Assembly (NCBI RefSeq): GCF_026672255.1
Contig: NZ_JAPOHA010000011.1
Coordinates: 3,586 to 67,585 of the forward strand
Direction of reading: 5' to 3'
Source: Caproiciproducens galactitolivorans
GTDB lineage: Bacteria > Bacillota > Clostridia > Oscillospirales > Acutalibacteraceae
Length of the DNA: 64,000 nt
Position numbers and translations under genes: made by a program
Notes under the pieces: model-generated
Database searches by the model: none
What the model was told of the DNA's origin: nothing
The model's input: only the letters and a program-made list of their open reading frames with translations
In this document: positions 49,271-58,179 of the stretch, one piece after another
Layout: every line of letters starts with the position of its first letter
Numbering within the stretch: position 1 is the first letter of the stretch

Positions 49271-50635
49271 TTAACCGATTTTATCCTGTATGGTTGGATG
49301 GGAGGCTTCCCAAAGCTCATCCGCAACCGGAGCCCAATGTTCCGCCGCATCCTTGCATTTGGCGCTCAGAACATCCACGTCCTCCGGGTTCGTCATATCG
49401 GTTGATGCCGCGCCCGATTTTTTCACCATATCGGCCAGGCGGCCCGGGTTGTCGAGCAGGGGACACGGACGCAAATGGTTTTCATTAAACGGCTGGTTTT
49501 TGCGGTACTGCATAAACAGGGGGGACTGGTACGCTTCCAGAAGCGTTTTTTCTTTAATATTGGCATTCGCGTAGTGGATGAATGCGCACGGTTCAATATC
49601 CCCGTTCGCGTTGATATGCATATAGCAGCGTCCGCCGGCGATGCAGCCCTTCACATACTCTCCGTCATTCCAGAAATCCATGGTGAACAACGGCTTGGTT
49701 CCCCGGAACTTCCGTATCTGGTAGTACATAAATTTACGCTGCTCCGCGGTTGCCATCAGCTCCGGTACGGCGTCTTTGCCGACCGGCATATATGTAAAGA
49801 ACCACGCGAATTTTGCGCCCTTTGCGATCATGTCGTCAAAATATTCTTCGCTTCCGATTACGTCCACATTTTTACTCGTATAGCAGCAGGAAATACCGAA
49901 CGGAAGCTTTTTCGCCCTTAAAATTTCCATCGCCTTTACAACCGCCGCATACGTGCCCTCGCCGCGGCGGGAATCGGTCGCTTCTTCAAATCCCTCCACG
50001 CTGATAGCCGGGACGAAGTTTTTCACCCGAAGCATTTCGTCCGCAAAGGCTTCGTCAATCAGGGTGGCGTTGGTAAACGCAAGGAAAGCGCAGTCGCTGT
50101 GCTTTTCACAGAGCTTGATAATATCGTTTTTACGGACAAGCGGCTCGCCGCCGGAATAGATATACATGTATGTACCGAGTTTTTTACCCTGCTCGATAAT
50201 GCTGTCGAGCGTTTCCAGGCTCATGTTGAGCTTGTTGCCGTATTCCGCAGCCCAGCAGCCGGTGCAGTGCAGGTTGCATGCCGAAGTCGGGTCCATCAGG
50301 ATTGCCCACGGAATGTTGCAGTCGTATTTTTCTTCATTTTTATTTTTACGCTGGCATCCAAGAATTGAGGAATTAATCAGGAAATTTTCAAACAATTTTT
50401 TTCGGACTCCGGTATCGATATCCGTATAAAGGCTCATAATCAATCTGTACCAGTTGTTGTTCGGATCTTTCAGAGCCTCGTCAATGATGTTATACGCATT
50501 GTGGTAATAGTCTTCCTTATCAAATTTGCGTATCCAGTTCATTACCTTCGGAACATTTTCTTCCGGATTATTGTCTAAATAGCCTAACACTTTTTTTAAG
50601 CCGTAGGATTCCAGCATTTCATTAACGGTTCCCAT
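49271..50635 (-). CDS. Radical SAM protein with SPASM-like tail
   Basis: ATG 50635 follows GAAGGGAGAATG and gives MGTVNEMLESYGLKKVLGYLDN. The 454-residue protein has the cluster motif CNLHCTGCWA near residue 120, IYSGGEPLVRK, ISVEGFEEATDSRRG and GISCCYTSKN. Later Cys residues (GCIAGGRCYM, PCAFIH, CPLLDN) suggest an auxiliary cluster. The N-terminal 100 residues form a helical extension. Similar proteins occur beside cell-envelope genes; the reaction is unknown. It is divergent from the MurE-like gene. Confidence 0.88.
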   Translation of the reverse strand: MGTVNEMLESYGLKKVLGYLDNNPEENVPKVMNWIRKFDKEDYYHNAYNIIDEALKDPNNNWYRLIMSLYTDIDTGVRKKLFENFLINSSILGCQRKNKNEEKYDCNIPWAILMDPTSACNLHCTGCWAAEYGNKLNMSLETLDSIIEQGKKLGTYMYIYSGGEPLVRKNDIIKLCEKHSDCAFLAFTNATLIDEAFADEMLRVKNFVPAISVEGFEEATDSRRGEGTYAAVVKAMEILRAKKLPFGISCCYTSKNVDVIGSEEYFDDMIAKGAKFAWFFTYMPVGKDAVPELMATAEQRKFMYYQIRKFRGTKPLFTMDFWNDGEYVKGCIAGGRCYMHINANGDIEPCAFIHYANANIKEKTLLEAYQSPLFMQYRKNQPFNENHLRPCPLLDNPGRLADMVKKSGAASTDMTNPEDVDVLSAKCKDAAEHWAPVADELWEASHPTIQDKIG

Positions 50636-50778
50636 CGTGCATTCTCCCTTCATATTTACGCTATTTTCTATAATGCTAGCATCTTCAGCGGAAGATGTAT
50701 CTATACAAAACCCAAGCTCAGTCAAAATATCATACACTTATTGGAAACTGTCAGATTCTTAAGAGGCCGGGGAATCAT

Positions 50779-50807
50779 TTGACTTTGACTTTGCTTTATT
50801 GTATCAT
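50779..50807 (+). promoter_or_regulatory. Promoter of the MurE-like/MurF operon
   Basis: TTGACT (50779-50784), 17 bases and TATCAT (50802-50807). A 130-base leader follows. Confidence 0.6.
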
Positions 50808-50937
50808 CAAAAAGAAAAACGGCAGTTTCATAAAATTGGATACTTTTTATCGGCTTTTCGGATATCGCGGCGGATGAATCATAATTACTCCCATTTCATT
50901 GTAGAATTGCTGTAAATACAGTTTTGGAGGCTGAATC

Positions 50938-52392
50938 ATGAAGTTAAGCAGTTTGCTTGAAGGACTGAAATATACCTGTTCCGGCAATACGGATGTTGAA
51001 ATAACGGATATTATCTTTGACTCGCGCAAGGTGAGAAAGGACTGCGCCTTTGTCTGCCTGTGCGGTTCTTCCGTCGACAGCCACGATTTTGCGCAGCAGG
51101 CGGCCGATGCCGGTGCCGCCGCGATTCTTGCGCAGCACCCGGTGGAAGTAAAGAATGTGCCGGTTGTTTATGTGGAAAATACACGCTATGCCATGGCGGT
51201 TATGTCCGCGGCGTATTTCGGCCATCCGGCAGATCAAATCCGGGTGGTGGGCATTACGGGCACAAAGGGGAAGACGACCACTTCTTATATGATTCGCTCC
51301 ATCCTTGAATGCGGCGGCGTCAAAACCGGCCTGATCGGGACCATCGGAACGGTTATCGGGGACGAGGTCATTCAAACCAACAACACAACGCCCGAGTCCT
51401 ACGACGTGCAGCGTTATCTGCGCATGATGGCCGACAGCGGCTGTAAGGCCGCTGTGATTGAAGCTTCGTCCATCGGGCTGAAGGACGAGCGGGTGTCCGG
51501 TTTTACGTTCGATATCGGTTTGTTTACCAATTTTTCTCCAGACCATATCGGCGGCAGCGAACATAAAACGCTGGAAGAATATATGCACTGCAAAAACAGG
51601 CTGTTCAAGCAGTGCAGAACCGGTGTGATTAATATTGACGATGAAAATTACAGCGGCATTATAGAAGGCCACACCTGCGAAATTGAGACTTACGGTTTCC
51701 GGAAGGAAGCCGGTCTGCGCGCGTCCGGGGAACGGCTGATTTCCCGCCCCGGTTATCTCGGGGTGCATTTTGATCTGTGCGGGCAGCTCAGCTTTGGCGT
51801 GGATGTTGACATTCCGGGCCGTTTCAGTGTGTACAACGCGCTGGCCGCCGTCGCCGTCTGCCGCCATTTTGATGTTACGCAGCAGAATATCATCGACGGC
51901 CTGAATACCGTTAAGGTGAAGGGCAGGGTAGAGCCGGTTCCGGTTCCCGGAAACTATACTTTGCTGATCGACTACGCGCACAACGCACTCAGTATGGCGA
52001 ATATTCTGGAAACACTGCGCGAATACAAACCGAACCGTCTGGTCTGCATGTTCGGGGCCGGTGGCAACCGCGCGCGCTCGCGCCGGTACGAAATGGGGGA
52101 GACCAGCGGCAACATGGCGGATCTTTCCGTCATTACGGCGGATAACTCCCGTTTTGAGGATGTCATGGATATTATAGAAGATATTAAGGTTGGCTTATCG
52201 AAAACAAAGGGAAAATACGTGGTAATCCCCGACCGGAAAGAAGCGATAAAGTATTGTATGGAAAATGCGCAGGACGGCGATATCGTCGTCCTTGCGGGCA
52301 AGGGCCACGAGGATTACCAGGAAATTCAGGGTGTGAAATATCATCTCGATGAACGCGAAGTGATCGCGGATATTATTAATAAGAAGATATAA
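50938..52392 (+). CDS. murE: MurE-like UDP-MurNAc-tripeptide ligase (divergent)
   Basis: A 484-residue Mur ligase: N-terminal UDP-binding domain, ATP loop GITGTKGKTTTSYM (about 107-120), NTTPESYDVQR, FTNFSPDHIGGSEHKTLEEY, the KGRVEPV segment and a C-terminal domain with GAGGNRARSRR. MurE adds the third peptide residue of peptidoglycan. Two hallmarks differ: the usual SSHA is SSIG, and the DAP-type DNPR is DNSR. It is thus likely a paralogue with altered third-residue specificity or another role. It is paired with a MurF and not with a dcw cluster. GGAGG precedes the ATG. Confidence 0.82.
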   Translation: MKLSSLLEGLKYTCSGNTDVEITDIIFDSRKVRKDCAFVCLCGSSVDSHDFAQQAADAGAAAILAQHPVEVKNVPVVYVENTRYAMAVMSAAYFGHPADQIRVVGITGTKGKTTTSYMIRSILECGGVKTGLIGTIGTVIGDEVIQTNNTTPESYDVQRYLRMMADSGCKAAVIEASSIGLKDERVSGFTFDIGLFTNFSPDHIGGSEHKTLEEYMHCKNRLFKQCRTGVINIDDENYSGIIEGHTCEIETYGFRKEAGLRASGERLISRPGYLGVHFDLCGQLSFGVDVDIPGRFSVYNALAAVAVCRHFDVTQQNIIDGLNTVKVKGRVEPVPVPGNYTLLIDYAHNALSMANILETLREYKPNRLVCMFGAGGNRARSRRYEMGETSGNMADLSVITADNSRFEDVMDIIEDIKVGLSKTKGKYVVIPDRKEAIKYCMENAQDGDIVVLAGKGHEDYQEIQGVKYHLDEREVIADIINKKI

Positions 52393-52401
52393 GGTGATAG
52401 A

Positions 52402-53760
52402 ATGAAAATGACAGCAAAGGAGATTACCAGGGCCTGCGGGGGCAGGCTGCTTTGCGGCGACCCGGATACCGTTGTAACTTCGGTCAGCACCGACAGCCGG
52501 AAAATCGACAGCGGTACGCTGTTTGTCCCCATCAAAGGGGAAAGAACGGACGCGCATACCTTTATCGACGCTACGTTTGCGGCGGGCGCTTCCGCCACGC
52601 TGACGCAGGAACATGATCAAATGGATGACAAACACGCGTGGATTCGCGTTCAAAGCACGGAACAGGCCCTTCAGCAGATTGCCGCCGTGTACCGAAGAAA
52701 ATTTTCCATTCCCTTTATCGGCATTACGGGCAGCGTAGGCAAAACAACGACGAAGGAAATGGTGGCTCTCGCGTTGTCGGCAGGCCGGAACGTTATGAAA
52801 ACCGAGGGGAATTTCAACAGCCAGATCGGACTGCCGCTGACCATGTTTACATTACAGAAGAGCCATCAGGCGGCGGTTATTGAGATGGGAATGAGCAATT
52901 TCGGAGAAATGAGCCGGCTTGCCCAAATTGCCGCGCCCGACTACGCGGTAGTAACGAACATTGGCATTTCCCATATTGAGCAGTTAAAAACGCAGCAGAA
53001 TATCATGAATGAAAAACTTCATATAACGGACTGCTTTCACAAGGATTCCGTCCTGTTTTTAAACGGGGACGACAAGCTTCTTTCCCAGCTTCGCAATACG
53101 CCGAAATGGAAAACGGTATGGTTTGGCACCCAGCCATGGTGCGATTTTTGGGCTGAAAACATACGGACGGCGGAGGCGTCCACCCGGTTTACCCTGGCTG
53201 CTCCGGAAGGTTCGTATGAGGTGCAGCTTCCCGCCCTGGGCATGCACAATGTTACAAATGCGCTGGCAGGTTTGGCTGTTGCGAAAACGCTTGGCGTGCC
53301 GCTTGAAAAAGCGATTGCCAAGCTGGCGGAGTATCGTCCGCTTGCCATGCGGCAGCAGATTCACCGGGTAAACGAAGTAACGGTGATTGACGATTCCTAT
53401 AATGCAAGTCCCGATGCGATCCGCAGCAGCGTAGACGTGCTCTGCGGCTTCCATACGGGGAAGCGGATCGCCGTACTGGCCGATATGCTGGAGCTGGGCG
53501 ATTATTCGCAGAAGGCGCATTTCGATGTCGGCGCGTACGCGGCAACGACCGGAATCGACGCTTTGGTGACCGTGGGGGAAAGGGCGAAGGATATCGTCCG
53601 GGGCGCGCAGTCGGTTCGCCCGGAGCTTCCCTGTTTCTCCTGCAATGACAACAGCGAAGCGATAGCTAAACTGAAATCCCTGCTGACCGGGGGGGACGCG
53701 GTACTGGTAAAAGGTTCCCGCGCAATGAAAACCGACCAGATTGTAAAAGCGCTTCTTTAA
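52402..53760 (+). CDS. murF: UDP-MurNAc-tripeptide:D-Ala-D-Ala ligase
   Basis: A 452-residue Mur ligase. It has FVPIKGERTDAHTFI in the UDP domain, ATP loop GITGSVGKTTTKEM, EGNFNSQIGLPLTM, VIEMGMSNFGEM, NIGISHIEQL and RPLAMRQQIHRVN with DDSYNASPDA. The C-terminus ends VLVKGSRAMKTDQIV. These mark MurF, which adds D-Ala-D-Ala to complete the pentapeptide precursor. It starts nine bases after the MurE-like stop. Both may belong to a second peptidoglycan set, for example for spores, or be the only copies in the genome; the window cannot decide. Confidence 0.9.
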   Translation: MKMTAKEITRACGGRLLCGDPDTVVTSVSTDSRKIDSGTLFVPIKGERTDAHTFIDATFAAGASATLTQEHDQMDDKHAWIRVQSTEQALQQIAAVYRRKFSIPFIGITGSVGKTTTKEMVALALSAGRNVMKTEGNFNSQIGLPLTMFTLQKSHQAAVIEMGMSNFGEMSRLAQIAAPDYAVVTNIGISHIEQLKTQQNIMNEKLHITDCFHKDSVLFLNGDDKLLSQLRNTPKWKTVWFGTQPWCDFWAENIRTAEASTRFTLAAPEGSYEVQLPALGMHNVTNALAGLAVAKTLGVPLEKAIAKLAEYRPLAMRQQIHRVNEVTVIDDSYNASPDAIRSSVDVLCGFHTGKRIAVLADMLELGDYSQKAHFDVGAYAATTGIDALVTVGERAKDIVRGAQSVRPELPCFSCNDNSEAIAKLKSLLTGGDAVLVKGSRAMKTDQIVKALL

Positions 53761-53786
53761 ATAGGCTTTACTGACTACTATATGCG

Positions 53787-53816
53787 GCGGCGGACAAATT
53801 TAGTCCGCCGCTTTTT
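53787..53816 (+). terminator. Terminator of murE-like/murF
   Basis: GCGGCGGAC pairs with GTCCGCCGC around AAATTTA, followed by five Ts. Confidence 0.85.
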
Positions 53817-53921
53817 GATGCTGTGAAAGTGGGAAATACAGAAGTGATAATTATTTAACAAATAATCCCGCAAATAATAAAAAAGAATTGTGAACTTTTT
53901 AATAACAATGCCTTATTTCTA

Positions 53922-53970
53922 TTGTCTTGTCCCCAAATTTATGCTAAACTGTTACCAATTTGTAACAGTT
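53922..53970 (+). promoter_or_regulatory. Promoter with overlapping dyad operator
   Basis: TTGTCT (53922-53927), 17 bases and TAAACT (53945-53950). A perfect 9-bp inverted repeat AACTGTTAC/GTAACAGTT (53947-53955, 53962-53970) overlaps the -10 box and start site, a position suited to repression of the NlpC/P60 gene. Confidence 0.55.
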
Positions 53971-54033
53971 GTAACGATTATGTTTTATATGGAAACGTTT
54001 CAATAGAGGATGTTAAAAAGCAGGAGGTACTGT

Positions 54034-54981
54034 ATGAAAAAAAGTCGCTTGATTCTTTCAGCGTTTCTTGCCGCCACAGTCGCTGTGGCCTCTTTCCTTA
54101 CGGCATCGCCGACCGCTGCGGCGGCGGAAGCAAAAACGGGTGTCGGTCTTTCGGAGCATGTATTAAAAGCATACGACGAAGGATGGAAATATCATGCCGG
54201 CGGTTTCGGCCAGTTTTTCGGGTCGTCCCGCGGAACCGACTGCTCCGGATTGATTAAGTCCTACCTTTGGTGGACGGATGCGGCAAGCAATCCCAAGCCG
54301 AATCTTATGGCTGTGGCAGGAAGCTCGGGAAGCATGCTGGAATCCGCGAGTGCGAAGGGAACGATTAATTATTCCAATCCGTCCTCTCTGCCGAGAATCC
54401 ATGGGCTGATTTTATACCAGCCGGGCCATGTCGGCGTGTATGTAGGCGATAATATGGCGGTGGACAACCGTGATTATGGAATTGATATAAAGTACGAAAA
54501 GGTTTTCGGCCGCAGCAAGCCGAAATGGACGATGTGGTTTAAGCTTCCGCAGATTTCTTACCCGACAAACGGTTTTGTTACATATAACGGAGAAAAATAT
54601 TATTACGAGAACGGGCAGTATGTAGTAGATACAACCCGGACGATCAAAGGCGTAACCTATACCTTCGGCGAATCGGGCACGATTACCGCTACTTCAAACG
54701 AGGAAATCCGTCCGGTGGACAAGGTTAAGCCGATTGAATATTTTCCGCTTAAGTTACAGTCCCAGGGCAGTGAAGTGAAAAAGCTGGAGCAAAGGCTGAA
54801 AGACCTTGGGTATTATGAAAGCAGTGTGAGCGCCGTTTATGACGACTGCGTTTATAACGCGGTATTGAGTTATCAGAACGCCGCCGGTTTAAAGACGACC
54901 GGAATTGCCGATGCAAACACTTTAAAAAGCATTTATGCTGCAAATGCCGTAAAAAATCCGGCAGCCCAAACAAAGAATTAA
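54034..54981 (+). CDS. Secreted NlpC/P60-like hydrolase with peptidoglycan-binding domain
   Basis: ATG 54034 has AGGAGG upstream. The 315-residue protein has a signal peptide (KKSRLILSAFLAATVAVASFL, cleavage after the Ala-rich TAAAAEA region). A papain-like domain has the catalytic Cys in RGTDCSGLIKSY and the His in QPGHVGVYVG. A short YYYENGQYVV wall-repeat-like segment follows, and a C-terminal PG_binding_1 domain (SQGSEVKKLEQRLKDLGYYESSVSAVYDD-type). It would cut peptide crosslinks in the wall. Its promoter carries a strong dyad, so it is probably repressed under some conditions. Confidence 0.88.
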   Translation: MKKSRLILSAFLAATVAVASFLTASPTAAAAEAKTGVGLSEHVLKAYDEGWKYHAGGFGQFFGSSRGTDCSGLIKSYLWWTDAASNPKPNLMAVAGSSGSMLESASAKGTINYSNPSSLPRIHGLILYQPGHVGVYVGDNMAVDNRDYGIDIKYEKVFGRSKPKWTMWFKLPQISYPTNGFVTYNGEKYYYENGQYVVDTTRTIKGVTYTFGESGTITATSNEEIRPVDKVKPIEYFPLKLQSQGSEVKKLEQRLKDLGYYESSVSAVYDDCVYNAVLSYQNAAGLKTTGIADANTLKSIYAANAVKNPAAQTKN

Positions 54982-55021
54982 TACGAGGGAAACGCATTCC
55001 TTTTATAAAGTAAATATCCGC

Positions 55022-55054
55022 ACGTTCACCCCCGTCAACGACGGGGGTGAACGT
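55022..55054. terminator. Very strong hairpin after the NlpC/P60 gene
   Basis: Fifteen bases (ACGTTCACCCCCGTC) pair perfectly across an AAC loop. No T-run follows, so it may stabilise the 3' end more than terminate. The next 170 bases are AT-rich, with a polypurine stretch near 55130-55168 and nothing else I can support. Confidence 0.5.
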
Positions 55055-55226
55055 AATTTAAAATGAATTTATTCATAATGAATTCTTTGCTCCGAATTGA
55101 AAGAATAAGAGTGTATAAATTACCTATAAAAAACAGAGGAAAACAGAGAAAATAAGAGGAAAATAAAACAAATTCAATGATAAATTAAAAAAACAATAGA
55201 AATTTGCTGAAAAAGTCAAAAAAATC

Positions 55227-55255
55227 TTGACAAATCACGCGCAGGCCATTATATT
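55227..55255 (+). promoter_or_regulatory. Promoter of potABCD
   Basis: TTGACA (55227-55232), 17 bases and TATATT (55250-55255). Confidence 0.8.
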
Positions 55256-55261
55256 TGATAT

Positions 55262-55422
55262 GTTGCGTTTGCATCTAATTTCATATCGGCGGCGCTTCAC
55301 TGCCGCAGTCAGCAATGACCGCGAAAAATCCTTTGCGGAGGGCAGTGGCAACGGCGTTGCTGGGATTGCGTTTAACCGCTTGGCTTAACGTAACTAATTT
55401 ACCGCAAAGGGGATGCACATAT
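55262..55422 (+). promoter_or_regulatory. Structured 5' leader of potABCD
   Basis: The leader of about 160 bases is GC-rich in an otherwise AT-rich region and can fold in alternative ways. CCTTTGCGG (55330-55338) is the exact complement of CCGCAAAGG (55402-55410), which contains most of the potA ribosome site. Competing stems include CACTGCC/GGCAGTG (55298-55304, 55341-55347) and GCAAC/GTTGC (55348-55360). An open frame from ATG 55315 runs through it into potA but has no ribosome site. It looks like a translational switch; the ligand is unknown. Confidence 0.5.
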
Positions 55423-56556
55423 TTGGAAAATACACCGATCATATCATTGGAAAACATCGCGGTATCGTTTGACGGGGAAGTCGTGCTGAAGGATTTTAAC
55501 CTCAGTATTCGAAATGGTGAATTTGTCACCCTGCTTGGTGCTTCCGGCTGTGGAAAAACCACAACCCTGAGGATTATCGGCGGCTTTGTCAAACAGGATA
55601 CCGGTGATGTTTTTTTTAACGGCAAAAAAATCAACGACCTTCCGCCGCATAAACGGGAGGTTAACACCATCTTTCAGAAATACGCCCTGTTCCCGCATTT
55701 AAACGTATACGACAATGTGGCGTTCGGAATGAGGGTTCACGGCAAAAGTGAAAGTCAAATTAAAACGACTGTAAATGAAATGCTCAGCATGGTGAATCTG
55801 AACGGTTTTGCGCACAGGAACGTCAATCTACTTTCCGGCGGGCAGCAGCAGCGCGTTGCCATCGCAAGGGCGCTTGCGAATGAGCCGAAGGTATTGCTCC
55901 TTGACGAACCGCTCGGCGCGTTGGATTTAAAGCTGCGCAAGGATATGCAGGTTGAGCTTAAGAAAATACAGCAGCAGACCGGAATTACCTTTGTATTTGT
56001 TACACACGACCAGGAAGAAGCGCTGTCCATGTCCGACACGGTTGTTGTTATGGACAAGGGAGAAATCCAGCAGATCGGCACGCCGCAGGATATTTATAAT
56101 GAACCCAGGAATGCATTTGTCGCCGATTTCATCGGGGAAAGCAATATCCTCGACGGCGTCATGCACGAGGACTATCTGGTTGAATTTGCGCGCCACCCGT
56201 TCAAATGTGTGGACAAGGGATTTCAGGCGAATGAACCGGTGGACGTGGTCATCCGCCCGGAGGACATCGACGTTGTGGAACCGGACACCAGCCATCTTTC
56301 CGGCACGGTTACCAGCGTAAACTTTAAGGGCGTTCATTATGAAATCATTGTTGACGTCAACGGCTTTAAATGGATGATTCAGTCTACCGATTACCAGGAG
56401 GTCGGGAACCGGATCGGGCTTTCCCTCCAGCCGGATGATATCCACATTATGCACAAATCCGAATATTCCGGCATGTTTGGCGATTACAGCACATTCAGTG
56501 ACGAAATGGATGAAGACAGCCAGAATGGCGGCAAGGAGGCGGAGATATACGAATGA
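55423..56556 (+). CDS. potA: Spermidine/putrescine ABC transporter ATPase
   Basis: TTG 55423, preceded by AAAGGGG, gives [18 protein letters not shown]. The 377-residue protein has Walker [10 protein letters not shown], the Q-loop in [13 protein letters not shown], signature [15 protein letters not shown], Walker [12 protein letters not shown] and H-loop [13 protein letters not shown]-terminal OB/TOBE domain (about 240-345) has [13 protein letters not shown]. It drives polyamine import with PotB, PotC and PotD. A longer start at ATG 55315 is possible, but it has no ribosome site and crosses the leader. Confidence 0.93.
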   Translation: MENTPIISLENIAVSFDGEVVLKDFNLSIRNGEFVTLLGASGCGKTTTLRIIGGFVKQDTGDVFFNGKKINDLPPHKREVNTIFQKYALFPHLNVYDNVAFGMRVHGKSESQIKTTVNEMLSMVNLNGFAHRNVNLLSGGQQQRVAIARALANEPKVLLLDEPLGALDLKLRKDMQVELKKIQQQTGITFVFVTHDQEEALSMSDTVVVMDKGEIQQIGTPQDIYNEPRNAFVADFIGESNILDGVMHEDYLVEFARHPFKCVDKGFQANEPVDVVIRPEDIDVVEPDTSHLSGTVTSVNFKGVHYEIIVDVNGFKWMIQSTDYQEVGNRIGLSLQPDDIHIMHKSEYSGMFGDYSTFSDEMDEDSQNGGKEAEIYE

Positions 56557-57371
56557 AAGCAAAATCCGCAGCCGCTCCTTATGCCGTATGGATGACGATT
56601 TTTATTGTCGTTCCTATGGTCTTGGTCGTTATCTTTGCCTTTACAGACAAAAGCGGATCGTTTACCCTGAAAAACATCGCGGAAGTGGGACAGTACTCCA
56701 ATGTATTCCTGCGTTCGATCTGGTTGGGCGCAGTTGCCACCGCGATTTCCCTGCTGCTGGGCTATCCGCTTGCCCAGATCATTTCCCATATCAGCCCCCG
56801 GCGCCAAAGCGTGATGATTATGCTTGTCATGCTTCCGATGTGGATGAACTTTCTGCTCCGGACCTACGCATGGATGACCTTGCTCGAAGATAACGGCATC
56901 ATTAACAACCTGCTGGCTTCGTTCGGGCTGGGACGGCTCCATCTGATCAATACGCAGGGCGCCGTGGTTCTGGGCATGGTCTATAACTATATCCCCTATA
57001 TGATTCTGCCGATTTATTCGGTGCTGACGAAAATTGACAGCAGCGTGGTTGAGGCCGCGCAGGATCTGGGCGCAAACCGGGTACAGGTATTTTCAAAGGT
57101 TATTTTTCCCATGAGTATGCCCGGCGTTATTTCCGGGATTACCATGGTCTTTGTGCCTGCCGTCAGTACCTTTATCATTTCCAAAATGCTGGGCGGCGGG
57201 GCGAACCTGATGATCGGCGATTTGATCGATATGCAGTTTTTGGGAAGCGCCTATAATCCGAATCTCGGTTCGGCCATCTCGCTCGTGCTGATGGTTCTGA
57301 TTCTGATCTGTATGGGAATTATGCATCAGTTTGACGACGGTGAGAACAGCGGAGGAGGAATTATGGTATGA
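56553..57371 (+). CDS. potB: Spermidine/putrescine ABC permease 1
   Basis: The 272-residue membrane protein has six helices and the EAA loop [29 protein letters not shown] that contacts the ATPase; [21 protein letters not shown] is typical of PotB. Its start overlaps potA by four bases, and potC overlaps its end by four. Confidence 0.94.
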   Translation: MKAKSAAAPYAVWMTIFIVVPMVLVVIFAFTDKSGSFTLKNIAEVGQYSNVFLRSIWLGAVATAISLLLGYPLAQIISHISPRRQSVMIMLVMLPMWMNFLLRTYAWMTLLEDNGIINNLLASFGLGRLHLINTQGAVVLGMVYNYIPYMILPIYSVLTKIDSSVVEAAQDLGANRVQVFSKVIFPMSMPGVISGITMVFVPAVSTFIISKMLGGGANLMIGDLIDMQFLGSAYNPNLGSAISLVLMVLILICMGIMHQFDDGENSGGGIMV

Positions 57372-58177
57372 AAGCAATCTCAAAAATTTACGCGGTGCTT
57401 ATCTTCCTGTTTCTTTACGCGCCGATTGTCGTCCTGATTGTTTTTTCCTTTAATGATTCCACAACGATGAGCCGGTCCGTCTGGTCGGGCTTTTCAATAA
57501 AATGGTATCTTAAGCTTTTTCAGGACGGCATGCTCCTAAGCGCCTTGCGGAACACCCTTGTGATCGCCGCTGTCGCGGCGCTGGTTTCCACCGTGCTTGG
57601 TACGGCGGCGGCGATCGGCATCGGCGGGATGAATAAGCTGATGAAGCGCATGGTGATGGACGTAACCAATCTGCCCATGGTGAACCCGGAGATCGTTACC
57701 GGCGTTTCGCTGATGCTTCTGTTCGTATTCGTGGCAAAAAGCATGGGCAACCTGACGCTCGGTATGTTCTCCCTGATTCTGGCGCATATCACGTTTTGCC
57801 TTCCGTATGTCATTCTGTCGGTTCTGCCGAAGCTCCGCCAAATGGACCCCCATCTGTATGAGGCGGCGCAGGACCTCGGCTGCAGTCCGATTTTCGCTTT
57901 TTTTAAAGTCGTTCTGCCGGAAATTATGCCGGGCGTGGTAACGGGCATGATTATGGCGTTTACGCTTTCGATCGACGATTTCGTCATCAGCTATTTTACA
58001 AGCGGAACAACGCAGACCCTTCCGATTTTTATCTATTCCATGACGAGAAAAAGAATCAGCCCGGAAATCAACGCGCTTTCCACTTTGCTGTTCGGTACGA
58101 TTATCGTGCTTCTTCTGATTATTAACTTCCGTCAGGCCAAAGATCAGAAGGCGGAAGAAAAGGCGGAGGAGGCATAA
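57368..58177 (+). CDS. potC: Spermidine/putrescine ABC permease 2
   Basis: The 269-residue protein has six membrane helices, FSFNDSTTMSRSVWSGFSIKWY near the N-terminus and the EAA loop EAAQDLGCSPIFAFFKVVLPEIMPGV. The tail SIDDFVISYFTSG followed by MTRKRISPEINALST is characteristic of PotC. Partner of PotB in the polyamine channel. Confidence 0.94.
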   Translation: MKAISKIYAVLIFLFLYAPIVVLIVFSFNDSTTMSRSVWSGFSIKWYLKLFQDGMLLSALRNTLVIAAVAALVSTVLGTAAAIGIGGMNKLMKRMVMDVTNLPMVNPEIVTGVSLMLLFVFVAKSMGNLTLGMFSLILAHITFCLPYVILSVLPKLRQMDPHLYEAAQDLGCSPIFAFFKVVLPEIMPGVVTGMIMAFTLSIDDFVISYFTSGTTQTLPIFIYSMTRKRISPEINALSTLLFGTIIVLLLIINFRQAKDQKAEEKAEEA

Positions 58178-58179
58178 TA

